A stretch of DNA of 60,042 nucleotides from Acidobacteriota bacterium (lineage in GTDB: Bacteria > Acidobacteriota > Holophagae > Holophagales > Holophagaceae), in NCBI GenBank assembly GCA_021802985.1, contig JAJZQW010000003.1, positions 1 through 60,042 of the forward strand, read 5' to 3'. The notes beneath the pieces were generated by a model that did not search any database, was not told the DNA's origin, and was given only the letters and a program-made list of their open reading frames with translations. This document shows, one piece after another, positions 8,342 to 17,141 of this stretch (positions within the stretch are counted from its first letter, which is position 1; each line of letters begins with the position of its first letter). A program made the position numbers and the translations under genes.

Positions 8342-9817
8342 ATGAGGATGGACTCCATCAAAGAACGCGATCATCGGAGCCTGCTCGGGCAGTTTTTCAC
8401 GCCTGTACCTACCGCTGAATTCATGGCGTCCCTTTTCGACCCACTGCCCGAAGACATGCGATTACTCGATGCGGGAGCAGGAGAAGGGGCGCTCAGCCTC
8501 GCTGCGGTTCGTGAAATTTGCAGCAGCCATCCCCAGGTGCGAACGTTGTCCCTGGTGGTCTATGAAGTCGACCCAGCGGTCCTTCCCATGCTTCAGGACT
8601 CCCTGGATAGTTGCAGAAAGCTTTGCCGGAAAGCTGGAATCAAGTTTTCGTTCCACGTAATCCCCGAGAATTTCATCGAGCACTCCAGAGAAGTCCTTGG
8701 CGGTGGGTTTTTCGCAGAGGATGCCCCCCGTTTCCATGCAGCCATCGTCAATCCACCCTATCGCAAGATTGCCTCTAATTCACAGGAACGGCGTGACTTG
8801 AGTTCCATGGGTATCGAGACGAGCAATCTTTACACGGGGTTCCTGGCTCTGATTGCAAAGCGGCTTGTTCCCGGTGGGCAGCTGGTGGCCATTACGCCGA
8901 GGAGTTTCTGCAACGGGCCGTACTTTCAGCCGTTTCGCCAACAATTCCTTGAAACCATGGCTCTGAGGCGCCTTCACGTTTTTGATTCCAGGACTGAGAC
9001 ATTCAAGGAGAACCGGGTTCTCCAGGAGACGATCATCTTTCATGCTCTTGGCCATTGTCCTCAGGCGGGGATTGTTCACGTCTCATCCAGTCCTGGGGTT
9101 GATGGGTCAAAGATGACCCATGCCTACATCCCCTATGTCGAGATCGTTCATCCGGGGGATCGGCAGCGGTTCATCCATATTCCCTCCGGGGGCCAGCACC
9201 TTGAATCCAAGCGCCGCGTTTCCTCCCTTCCTGCCACGTTGGATCAGCTCGGGTTGGCGGTATCCACTGGGCGGGTCGTGGATTTCAGGCTTCGTGACTC
9301 CCTCAGGCCTGATCCCGAAGCGGGCGCAGCGCCACTTGTCTACCCCAGTCACTTCAATGGTGGAAGCGTCCATTGGCCGAGGCTTGGTGGCAAGAAGCCG
9401 AATGCGATCCTCGTGAACAACGAGACGCGTCAATGGCTGATACCTGCGGGCAGATATGTCCTGACCAAGCGATTCACGTCAAAGGAAGAGAAGAGGCGTC
9501 TGGTCGCATCGGTCTTTGATTCTTCCGGTGTTCCAGGCGATCTGGTCGGGTTCGAGAACCACCTGAACTACTTCCACGCAGGTGGACAAGGCCTGGAGCG
9601 CGATCTCGCCGCAGGATTGTTCGCCTACCTCAATGGCACCTTGGTGGATGACTACTTCCGGAGTTTCAGCGGGCTCACCCAAGTGAACGCCACCGACCTC
9701 AGAAAGCTCCACTACCCCTCCCGGCAAACATTGGAGGCGATCGGAGGGGACATGGACCGGCTTGACTTGAATCAGACGGAAATTGATCTGCTTCTGGAAA
9801 GGCATATCCATGACTGA
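8342..9817 (+). CDS. N6-adenine DNA methyltransferase, BsuBI/PstI type
   Basis: The 491-residue product is a modification methyltransferase. It has LGQFFTP at the N-terminus, the SAM motif LLDAGAGEGALSLAA (about residues 40-54) and the catalytic NPPY motif in AIVNPPYRKIA, the gamma-class order. The C-terminal half should hold target recognition. Length and partner fit the M.BsuBI/M.PstI family, which methylates adenine in CTGCAG; that specificity is inferred from the neighbouring nuclease. The start at 8342 has GAGGGA six bases upstream. Base composition is clearly more AT-rich than the flanking rbfA and truB, consistent with acquisition. It overlaps the nuclease gene by 8 bases. Confidence 0.85.
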   Translation: MRMDSIKERDHRSLLGQFFTPVPTAEFMASLFDPLPEDMRLLDAGAGEGALSLAAVREICSSHPQVRTLSLVVYEVDPAVLPMLQDSLDSCRKLCRKAGIKFSFHVIPENFIEHSREVLGGGFFAEDAPRFHAAIVNPPYRKIASNSQERRDLSSMGIETSNLYTGFLALIAKRLVPGGQLVAITPRSFCNGPYFQPFRQQFLETMALRRLHVFDSRTETFKENRVLQETIIFHALGHCPQAGIVHVSSSPGVDGSKMTHAYIPYVEIVHPGDRQRFIHIPSGGQHLESKRRVSSLPATLDQLGLAVSTGRVVDFRLRDSLRPDPEAGAAPLVYPSHFNGGSVHWPRLGGKKPNAILVNNETRQWLIPAGRYVLTKRFTSKEEKRRLVASVFDSSGVPGDLVGFENHLNYFHAGGQGLERDLAAGLFAYLNGTLVDDYFRSFSGLTQVNATDLRKLHYPSRQTLEAIGGDMDRLDLNQTEIDLLLERHIHD

Positions 9818-10796
9818 AAGGGCAAAGATCCGGGGGGGATCCCGGCTCCATGAGGCCATGGCGATTCTGGAGGCGCTGGGATTTCCGGTCCGGCAGAGAA
9901 ATGAGGTCGCGGCCTACACGCTGCTTGCCCTCGCTGGTCTGGGCCCGCGAAGCAGGTGGAACCAAGCGGGATCTCCGTTAATGGGGATTACGCCCATCAT
10001 CGGATTCATCTCCGAAAAATATGGAATCCGGTATGCGCCGAATACGCGCGAAACCATACGTGATGAAGCAGTGAAGCATTTTGTCGAGTATGGCTTTCTG
10101 CAGAGAAACCCTGACGAGCCGGGCCGTCCTGTAAACAGCGGTAAGACCGTCTATCAAATCGAACCAGGGGCGCTGGAGCTCCTGCGGGCCTATGGGACCA
10201 AGAATTGGCCGATGTTATTGGCGGCTTATTTAGAGGGAAGAGCGGGCCTCCTGAAGGAATTACATCGCAGCAGATCGTTGATCCGGATTCCCGTGACACT
10301 TCCTGGAGGGGAAAAGGTCGAATTGTCGCCTGGGGGACAGAACCCCTTGATGCGGAATATCGTCCAAGAGTTCTGCCCACGGTTCGCTCCTGGTGGTGAA
10401 GTGCTCTATCTTGGGGACGCCGAAGACAAGTTCGCCCACCTTGAGGCAAAGCGGCTGGAAACACTTGGCGTCAGGCTTTCGTCTGCCGCGAAGATTCCCG
10501 ATGTGATGGTTTATGACAAGCGCCGAAACTGGTTGCTGCTCATTGAAGCCGTTACCAGCGCAGGGCCCGTGGATGGCAAGCGGCGGAAGGAATTGAAGGA
10601 CCTCTTCACCGGATGCACGGCGGGGCTCGTCTTCGTAACCTGCTTTGAGACACGGAAGGCGATGCAGGGGTTCCTTTCACAGATTGCATGGGAGAGCGAG
10701 GTCTGGATTGCCGATGATCCCGAGCATCTGATCCACTTCAATGGTGAGCGATACCTCGGCCCGTACCCGGACGCCCTTCCCGGGGCTGGGTCCTGA
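9810..10796 (+). CDS. Type II restriction endonuclease, BsuBI/PstI family
   Basis: The 328-residue product has an N-terminal winged-helix-like region and the C-terminal nuclease core with KIPDVMVYDKRRNW, LLLIEAVTSAGPV and KRRKELKDLF. This is the PD...(E)xK arrangement of the BsuBI/PstI family, and VWIADDPEHLIHFNGERY near the end also matches it. These enzymes cut CTGCAG. The ATG at 9810 is chosen (GGAAAGG upstream, overlap with the methyltransferase stop) over an earlier TTG. The stop TGA shares a base with the truB ATG, so the module is fused into the rbfA-truB transcription unit. Confidence 0.88.
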   Translation: MTERAKIRGGSRLHEAMAILEALGFPVRQRNEVAAYTLLALAGLGPRSRWNQAGSPLMGITPIIGFISEKYGIRYAPNTRETIRDEAVKHFVEYGFLQRNPDEPGRPVNSGKTVYQIEPGALELLRAYGTKNWPMLLAAYLEGRAGLLKELHRSRSLIRIPVTLPGGEKVELSPGGQNPLMRNIVQEFCPRFAPGGEVLYLGDAEDKFAHLEAKRLETLGVRLSSAAKIPDVMVYDKRRNWLLLIEAVTSAGPVDGKRRKELKDLFTGCTAGLVFVTCFETRKAMQGFLSQIAWESEVWIADDPEHLIHFNGERYLGPYPDALPGAGS

Positions 10797-11707
10797 TGGT
10801 GGTTCTGGCAGCACCCACCCCAGGCATCCACCTGGTCCACAAGGCCGTGGGCTTGAGCAGCTTCGACGTGGTGCGCGACTTCAAGCACCGGGCCTTTGAG
10901 GCGGGGCAGAAGAAGCTGGCGCTGGGGCATGGGGGGACGCTGGATCCCTTTGCCGAAGGGCTGCTGCTGGTGCTGGCGGGGCAGGCCACGCGGCTGATGG
11001 AACTCATGCATCCCCTGCCCAAGACCTACCTGGCCGAGCTGGCCTGGGGCCTGGAGACGGACACCTGCGACCTGCAGGGCAAGCCCGTCTTCGAGGGGGA
11101 GGCCTCCCACCTGTCCCCGGTGACCTTGGATGCGGCGCTGACGCCCTTCCTGGGCTGGACCGAGCAGGTTCCCCCCGCCACCAGCGCCAAGAAGATCGAC
11201 GGTGAGGCGGCCTACAAGAAGGCCCATCGCGGCGAGGTGGTGGAGATGCGGCCCAGCCACGTCTTCCTGCTGGCCGCCCGCTGGACGGCCCACGACTTGC
11301 CGAGACGCAGCACGCTGGAGCTGACCTGTCGGGGGGGCTTCTACGTCCGCAGCCTGGCCCGGGACCTGGGCCGGGCCCTGGGGTGCGGCGCTCACCTCAC
11401 CACGCTTCAGCGCACGGCCATCGGCCCCTGGGCGGATCCGGGCCAGGGCCAGGAACGCCTGCTGACCGGTGCAGATCTGGTGCCCTGGTGCCCGACACGG
11501 TTCCTGACGGACGAAGAGGCTGAGCATCTGACCCACGGCCGGGCCATCCCGGCAGGGGCACTCGCGCCCGGGACCTGGACCATGCCCGAGGGCTTTCCTG
11601 ACCCTGCGGCCCCCATCCGGGCGCTGCACGAGGACCGTCTCGTGGCCCTGCTGCGCCCCGTGGACGAGGGACTGCGGACCTTCGCGAACCTGCGGGGCGG
11701 GCTGTAG
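10796..11707 (+). CDS. truB: tRNA pseudouridine(55) synthase
   Basis: Makes pseudouridine 55 in the T-loop of tRNAs. The 303-residue protein has the catalytic motif GHGGTLDPFAEGLLLV with the essential aspartate, KTYLAELAWG, PPATSAKKIDGEAAYKKA (the variant of the PPxYSAxK motif) and the GGFYVRSLARDLG segment. Its ATG overlaps the stop of the inserted restriction endonuclease gene (TGATG). The base composition returns to the high-G+C level of the chromosome exactly here. Confidence 0.93.
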   Translation: MVVLAAPTPGIHLVHKAVGLSSFDVVRDFKHRAFEAGQKKLALGHGGTLDPFAEGLLLVLAGQATRLMELMHPLPKTYLAELAWGLETDTCDLQGKPVFEGEASHLSPVTLDAALTPFLGWTEQVPPATSAKKIDGEAAYKKAHRGEVVEMRPSHVFLLAARWTAHDLPRRSTLELTCRGGFYVRSLARDLGRALGCGAHLTTLQRTAIGPWADPGQGQERLLTGADLVPWCPTRFLTDEEAEHLTHGRAIPAGALAPGTWTMPEGFPDPAAPIRALHEDRLVALLRPVDEGLRTFANLRGGL

Positions 11708-11777
11708 CCGCGTGCGGGAATCGGGACACAACGGCCAGGCTTGTAAGTGTTTTATGCCGACTCGATAGGGTGGACAG

Positions 11778-12716
11778 TCAAGGCTGGATCACCGGGCGCA
11801 GGCGACGGGGCGGAGCTGGAGCCTCGGCGGAGGCCGCCTGGCACCAGACCAGGTCGGAGTACCACAAGGCCGTCCGAAACCGCTCCAGAAAGGCGATCTT
11901 GGTCTGGATTCGGAGCACGTTGATGGTCGCATCGGTGGTGGGGGCGCCGGCCTTCTCCAGGTCTGCCAGGCGCCTGGCCTGGTCATTGAGGTGAGCCACG
12001 AAGGGGACCCAGGTCTGAGACAGGCTGGGAATCAGTTTGTTGGCGACGGCCCGGGATTTCTGAACCAGGAAAGCGGAACGTTCATCGTTCGTTGCAATGG
12101 CGTACTCATCTTTCGTGAGATTGAAGGTACTGCCCGTTGTCCCGTAGGTGGTCGGATCCGGGAAGAGGTCCGCATTCTCCTCATTGAAGCTGGCGTCCAG
12201 GCGGCCCGTTTTTTGGGGTTGCTGTCGGGAAAGTCTCTGGATGGTTTGCTTCGCCTGCTTTCTGGCCTCCTCGTACTGCTTGGAATGGGGCTCCGGCCTT
12301 CCTGCCTGGACGCGGACAGGCTTGGCAAGCCCTCCTTCCACCAGGGCAGCCTGCCACCCCTTCCAGACATCGGCGAAGGTCGACTCCAGGCGGACATAGT
12401 CCGCATCTGCGAGGATTCCGACCAGCTCCTTCCCCTCCACCGCAAGGGCCTGTGGAACCTCCAGATCTCTGGCTAGAACAAGTCTGGCCTCTGGTTTGGC
12501 ATAGAGGACTTGCAGGGAAACGCCAAGGTCTTGCAGGGCGTTCTGAATCTGCGTGTGGATTTCCTTGAATTGGGCGCGACCCTGCCCCACATCCCGAGGC
12601 AATGGCGGAAGGGTGATGGATCGGTCTTCCAGCACCACGACGGCCTCGGCCACCTTGGGTTTCTGGGGAGGCACTTGATCGGAGGGGGACATCGCCACAA
12701 GGGCAAGCAGGAGCAT
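11778..12716 (-). CDS. Hypothetical protein
   Basis: I do not recognise this 312-residue protein. It opens with a short hydrophobic stretch (MLLLALVAM) that could be a weak export signal, then mostly helical, charged sequence with a Gln/Lys-rich segment around residues 150-175 and a hydrophobic, Trp-containing end (ALWYSDLVWCQA). No catalytic or membrane motif stands out. The ATG at 12716 has TTGAGG upstream. Base composition is somewhat AT-richer than its neighbours, and it lies alone between truB (convergent) and the small Cys protein gene. Confidence 0.55.
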   Translation of the reverse strand: MLLLALVAMSPSDQVPPQKPKVAEAVVVLEDRSITLPPLPRDVGQGRAQFKEIHTQIQNALQDLGVSLQVLYAKPEARLVLARDLEVPQALAVEGKELVGILADADYVRLESTFADVWKGWQAALVEGGLAKPVRVQAGRPEPHSKQYEEARKQAKQTIQRLSRQQPQKTGRLDASFNEENADLFPDPTTYGTTGSTFNLTKDEYAIATNDERSAFLVQKSRAVANKLIPSLSQTWVPFVAHLNDQARRLADLEKAGAPTTDATINVLRIQTKIAFLERFRTALWYSDLVWCQAASAEAPAPPRRLRPVIQP

Positions 12717-12957
12717 AGAACCTCAAGCGGAGTGGCGGACGTCCAGTTGAATCTGTGTGTGCAGTGGAAGCACGATAAGGCTCCCATGGCGCCACACCAC
12801 GGCCTAATGATTTTCCCCATTAGCCCATGAGACCCATCATTGCTGGACTGTCTGGCCCCCTGTCAATCTCCCGTACGCCGCCTTGCCGCAAGTCCTCGGC
12901 ACGGCGGAAGCCCCTCTTCCACTGCGGTCCCTGTGGTTATTCAACCGCTCGGGGATC

Positions 12958-13224
12958 TCAGTCCTGGTGGACCGGCACCCGCGCCGCGAGATCGTCGAGG
13001 ACCTGCAGCATCTGCTGGCACTCTTCGCAACTGGTGTGGGGGGTGCCGCAGGGGAAGCCGTCGCTCTGCATGCCCATGCAGCGGGGCTGCTGGACAAACC
13101 GCACCAGCTCGTCGAAGAGCCCGGACACCTTCTCGCGAAGGGGGCTGTCCGGGATCTCCCGCAGGGCCAGGACGATCTTCCATTCCTCGGGGGTGAGGGT
13201 GGTCTGGATGGGCGCGTCCGACAT
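12958..13224 (-). CDS. Small four-cysteine protein of unknown function
   Basis: The 88-residue product has a helical N-terminal half (TPEEWKIVLALREI) and four cysteines at residues 49, 59, 66 and 69 (C-X9-C-X6-C-X2-C), close to a metal-binding arrangement. Codon use matches the high-G+C genes around it, and the frame is free of stops on this strand, supporting a real gene. It ends upstream of nothing obvious and lies 29 bases beyond the start side of the oxidoreductase operon end at 13253. No function can be named. Confidence 0.6.
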   Translation of the reverse strand: MSDAPIQTTLTPEEWKIVLALREIPDSPLREKVSGLFDELVRFVQQPRCMGMQSDGFPCGTPHTSCEECQQMLQVLDDLAARVPVHQD

Positions 13225-13252
13225 GGCTGCCTCCGTGCTGTGAAGCGTACGT

Positions 13253-14683
13253 CTAGTCGGTGAGGGATGCCACCGACTTGATGCCCCAGGCGAAGGCCTC
13301 CTCGTTCAGGGGGATCAGGGCGCACTTGTCCTTCAGCGCCACGCGGATCGCCGTGAGGAGGGTCTCCTTGGGGAAGATGCCCGTGGCGGCCTGGAGGGCG
13401 CCCAGGGCCACGATGTTCTTCACCACGGCCTTGCCCAGGTCGGTCGCGATGCCGGTGAAGGGCACCGGCACCATCTTCACGCTGGGATCCAGCACGGGAG
13501 GTTCGGTGACGACGGAGCTGTCGTAGATCACCGTGCCGCCCTTCTTCACCGTGGGGCCGAACTTGACGAGGCTGGGGGCGTTGAAGGCGATGAGGATATC
13601 CGGCGAGGATGAGCCGGGGTTCAGGACCTCCTCCTCGGCCACGTGGACATCGGCGTAGGAGGTGCCACCGCGGCTCTCAGGCCCGTAGCTGGGGATGTGG
13701 GTGGCGTCGAAGCCCTCGTTGATGGCGGCCCGGGCGATGAGCATGGCCGCGGTCTGGGCGCCGTCGCCGCCGGAACCGGCCAGCTTGAGCGAGATGTCCA
13801 GGCCCGCGATCTGGGCGGGGAAGCCCTTGCAGAATCGCTCCGGATGCTCGGAGGTGGCCCCGGTGAGGCTCAGGATCTTCTCGCCGGAGAAGCTGGGCGG
13901 GTTGCGCTTGAACCAGGGCTCGACCGTGAGGTCCTTCTTCACGCCCAGCGGATAGATGGGCTCCATGGACTCCTTGACCCACTTCTCGTTCTCTTCGGGT
14001 GTCAGCTTCAGGTGCGTGGGGCATTCCGACAGGATTTCGATGAAGGAGTAGCCGCGGCCCTCGATCTGGTTCTTCAGGCCCTTGATGATGGCCTTCTTCG
14101 CCTTGATGCGCTGCTTGGCGTCATAGAGAGCGACGCGCTCCACGTAGACGGGACCGTCGAGGCCGGCGATGAGTTCGGCCATCTTAATGGGCTGGCCCAT
14201 GTACTCGTTCCGGCCCGCAGGGCTGGTGGTGCTGGACTGGCCCATCAGGGTGGTGGGGGCCATCTGCCCGCCGGTCATGCCGTAGATGGCATTGTTGATG
14301 AAGATGATGGTGATGGGGGCGCCCAGCTGGGCCGTGGCCACGGTTTCGGCCAGGCCGATGGAGGCCAGATCGCCGTCCCCCTGGTAGCTCACCACCACGC
14401 TGTCCGGGTTGGCGAACTTGTGACCCAGGGCCACCACGGGCGCGCGGCCATGGGCCGCCTGGGAGTTGCCCACATCGAAGTAGTAGTAGAGGAACACGCT
14501 GCAGCCCACGGGGCTGATGGCCACCGTGCGGTCCTGGATGCCCAGCTCGTCGATGGCCTCGGCCAAGAACTTGTGGGCCAGTCCGTGCCCGCAGCCGGGA
14601 CAGTAGTGGGTGGAGTTCCCCTTCAGCCCTTCGCCGTGGGAGTGGCGCTCGAACTTGTCGTAGAAGACGCTGCTCTTGCTCAT
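13253..14683 (-). CDS. korB: 2-oxoacid:ferredoxin oxidoreductase, fused beta and gamma subunits
   Basis: The 476-residue chain joins two normally separate subunits. Residues 1-300 are the thiamine-diphosphate beta subunit, with HYCPGCGHGLAHK, SPVGCSVF, the TPP/Mg motif QGDGDLASIG and NNAIYGMTGGQMAPTT. From about 305 the gamma subunit begins (LKLAGSGGDGAQTAA, YGPESRGGTSYADV). The complex oxidatively decarboxylates a 2-oxoacid to acyl-CoA and reduces ferredoxin. Whether the substrate is 2-oxoglutarate or a branched-chain acid cannot be decided. The ATG overlaps the stop of the upstream alpha-chain gene (ATGA), which couples their translation. Confidence 0.88.
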   Translation of the reverse strand: MSKSSVFYDKFERHSHGEGLKGNSTHYCPGCGHGLAHKFLAEAIDELGIQDRTVAISPVGCSVFLYYYFDVGNSQAAHGRAPVVALGHKFANPDSVVVSYQGDGDLASIGLAETVATAQLGAPITIIFINNAIYGMTGGQMAPTTLMGQSSTTSPAGRNEYMGQPIKMAELIAGLDGPVYVERVALYDAKQRIKAKKAIIKGLKNQIEGRGYSFIEILSECPTHLKLTPEENEKWVKESMEPIYPLGVKKDLTVEPWFKRNPPSFSGEKILSLTGATSEHPERFCKGFPAQIAGLDISLKLAGSGGDGAQTAAMLIARAAINEGFDATHIPSYGPESRGGTSYADVHVAEEEVLNPGSSSPDILIAFNAPSLVKFGPTVKKGGTVIYDSSVVTEPPVLDPSVKMVPVPFTGIATDLGKAVVKNIVALGALQAATGIFPKETLLTAIRVALKDKCALIPLNEEAFAWGIKSVASLTD

Positions 14684-16080
14684 ACGCGGGCCTCCTTCTG
14701 TCCCAGCACCTGGGCCATGACCTCTTCCTGCTGGGGCAGGATGCCGCCCATGCGGCGAACGGATTCGATTTCGGGGAACTGGCGGACGCCCGCCTTGCTG
14801 AGGGCCAGGCGGATTTCGTCCTCCAGCTGGCCGGCGCTGGCCTCCACCACCACCAGGCGCTGGGCGCCCTCCATGGCGGCCACCAGCTGCTCCACGGGGA
14901 AGGGCCAGAGGGTGATGGGCCGGAAGAGACCGGCCTTGACGCCCTTCTGCCGCAGCTCCTGCACGGCCCCCTTGGCCATGCGGGCCGGGGTGTTGCAGGC
15001 GATGATGACCAGCTCGGCGTCGTCGCAGAGGAAGCTTTCGGCCCGGGTCTCGACCTGCATGGCCTTGTACTTGGCGTTCAAGTGGACATTGTGAGCCTCG
15101 AGGTCCGTCTCCGTGAGGAAGATGGACGTGATGAGGTTCCGGCGGTGCATGGCATCGCCGTAGACCGCCCACTTGGGGATGCCCGGCTTGATGAGGGTCT
15201 CCGGCAACTGCACCTTGCCGGTCATCTGGCCCAGGTAGCCGTCGCCCAGGATGATGACGGGGTTGCGGTACTTGAAGCTCAGCTCGAAGGCCAGGATGGT
15301 CAGGTCGAGCATCTCCTGGGGCGTGGAGGGGGCCAGCACGATCGCCTGGGTGTTGCCGTGGCCCAATCCGTGGCAGGCCAGCTTGATGTCCGACTGCTCG
15401 GGGGCGATGTTGCCCAGGCCCGGCCCGCCGCGCATGACGTCGACGAAGACGCCGGGCAACTCAGAACCGATCATGTAGGAAACGCCCTCCAGCATCAGGC
15501 TGAAGCCGGGGGAGGACGTGAAGGTCATGCAGGGCAGGCCGGCACCGGCGGTGCCGTACATCATGTTCACGGCGGCCACTTCGCTTACGGCCTGGAGGAA
15601 GGTGCCGTCCAGCTTGGGCAGGAACTTGGCCATCAGCTCGGCACCCTCGGTGGAGGGCGTGATGGGGTAGCCGTAGACGTGGCGGCAGCCGGCGAGGAGG
15701 GCGCCGATGGCCGAGGCATAGGTGCCCTTGATCACCAGGGGCTCGGTGCGGGACAGGGGCAGGATCTCGGAGGGCAGGTCCACCGGCTCCGGCGCGTCGC
15801 TGGGTTTGACGCCGAAGAGCTTGGCGGGATCCTCCAGTTCGAAGTCCTCCACCCCGCCCTCGGGCGTGGCCCGCAGGCCGTAGGGCTCGGGGCAGGCGTC
15901 CATGCAGAGGCCGCAGGCGTTGCAGTTGGTCAGATCCATCACCACCGGAATGAGGCCGGTGAGGGGGTTGATCTGATCACTCAGCGTGATGCAGTCCTTG
16001 GCGCAGGCGTCGAGGCAACGGCCGCAGCCTTTGCAGTACTCCGGCAGCAGGAAGGGTTTCGGTCGTTCTTTGAGGGCCAT
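14680..16080 (-). CDS. korA: 2-oxoacid:ferredoxin oxidoreductase, fused ferredoxin and alpha subunits
   Basis: The 466-residue chain starts with a two-cluster ferredoxin domain (about residues 1-75: CKGCGRCLDAC and CNACGLCMDACP). After a linker it continues as the alpha subunit with GYPITPSTEGAELMAK, a pyrimidine-binding/transketolase-like region and a C-terminal domain with LFRPITLWPFP. It supplies the electron-transfer clusters and half of the active site for the beta-gamma chain that follows. The frame is open further upstream, but the ATG at 16080 is chosen because AAGGAG precedes it and the ferredoxin domain begins there. Confidence 0.9.
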   Translation of the reverse strand: MALKERPKPFLLPEYCKGCGRCLDACAKDCITLSDQINPLTGLIPVVMDLTNCNACGLCMDACPEPYGLRATPEGGVEDFELEDPAKLFGVKPSDAPEPVDLPSEILPLSRTEPLVIKGTYASAIGALLAGCRHVYGYPITPSTEGAELMAKFLPKLDGTFLQAVSEVAAVNMMYGTAGAGLPCMTFTSSPGFSLMLEGVSYMIGSELPGVFVDVMRGGPGLGNIAPEQSDIKLACHGLGHGNTQAIVLAPSTPQEMLDLTILAFELSFKYRNPVIILGDGYLGQMTGKVQLPETLIKPGIPKWAVYGDAMHRRNLITSIFLTETDLEAHNVHLNAKYKAMQVETRAESFLCDDAELVIIACNTPARMAKGAVQELRQKGVKAGLFRPITLWPFPVEQLVAAMEGAQRLVVVEASAGQLEDEIRLALSKAGVRQFPEIESVRRMGGILPQQEEVMAQVLGQKEARV

Positions 16081-16234
16081 GTTGAACTCCTTGCGGGGAC
16101 GCGGTCCTGTACCTGGGAAAGTCTCCATCCCGCCCCGTGTGTCTGGGGTCACAAGCGGTGTCAGGACGCAGACCACCACCGACCGACGCCTCCCCGCCGT
16201 GGCGCCGGCGCACCGGTCTGTGGTCGCTCCCGTG

Positions 16235-17113
16235 TTACCGATCTCCCCAGTGGAGCTTCTGCTGCAGCAGCCCGAAGAAGTCCAAGCCCTGCCGTTGCAG
16301 CAGGGTGATGGTGGCTTTGGCCATGTGGAGGCAGACCCGATCCCCGGGCAGGACGCGGTGGCCCACCTGGCCGTCGAGGGTCAGATGCGCGTCCTCGGCG
16401 TCATCCAGCGAGATGGTGATGGGAATCCTGGCTGGCACCACCGTCGGGCGCAGGGTGAGGGTGTGCGGGCAGATGGGCGAGACGACGAAGGCCTCCAGGC
16501 TGGGATGGAGGATGGGCCCGCCGGCCGACAGGGAGTAGGCGGTGGAGCCCGTGGGGGTGGAGACGATCAGGCCATCCGCCTTGATGGGGCCCGCATCCTG
16601 GTCGCCCACGGTCAGGTGGAAGTCCATGATCCGCGCCAAGGCGCCCTTGGCCAGCACCACGTCGTTCAGCACCGTGTGCCGGGTCAGCAGCCGCCCGTCC
16701 CGCCACAGCTCCGCTTCCAGCATGGAGCGACGATCCGGCACGAGGGTGCCCGCGAGGAAGGCCTCGACGGTTTCCCGGGCCTCGGACCTTGGATGGGCGG
16801 TCAGGAAGCCCAGGGAGCCCAGGTTGATGCCGAGAATCGGGGTGCCCCGGAGGCCCGCGCGACGGGCGGCGTAGAGCAGGGTGCCATCCCCGCCCAGCAC
16901 CAGGCAGAGGTCCGCCGGGGGCTCCTGGGGCCCCAACTCGGCGTCCACCCGGAGGCTTCCGGTGGGAAGGCCCGCCAGGTCCCAGGCCTCGGTCAGGCCG
17001 GGTTCACCCGTCACGATCCAGCCCTGGTCGAGGAAGGCCGGGACGGTCTCACGCAGGGTCTCCGCCAGGTGCGGGGACTTGACCTTGGCCACGAGGATCA
17101 ATCGCTGGGGCAT
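16235..17113 (-). CDS. nadK: NAD kinase
   Basis: Phosphorylates NAD to NADP. The 292-residue product has the GGDGTLLYAARR motif with the catalytic aspartate, GINLGSLGFLT, HTVLNDVVLAKG and the nucleotide-binding TPTGSTAYSLSAGGPI. The length is typical. It is divergent from the penicillin-binding protein gene, with only 28 bases between the two start codons, so at least one promoter must lie within the other gene. Confidence 0.94.
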   Translation of the reverse strand: MPQRLILVAKVKSPHLAETLRETVPAFLDQGWIVTGEPGLTEAWDLAGLPTGSLRVDAELGPQEPPADLCLVLGGDGTLLYAARRAGLRGTPILGINLGSLGFLTAHPRSEARETVEAFLAGTLVPDRRSMLEAELWRDGRLLTRHTVLNDVVLAKGALARIMDFHLTVGDQDAGPIKADGLIVSTPTGSTAYSLSAGGPILHPSLEAFVVSPICPHTLTLRPTVVPARIPITISLDDAEDAHLTLDGQVGHRVLPGDRVCLHMAKATITLLQRQGLDFFGLLQQKLHWGDR

Positions 17114-17141
17114 GCCGACACTCTACCGCTATCCTGGGGGA

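Noticed and set aside
8342..10796. Idea that CTGCAG sites would be depleted because of the restriction system
   Set aside because: CTGCAG occurs in the window, for example near 2504 and 11081, so avoidance is not visible at this scale; a full count was not possible.
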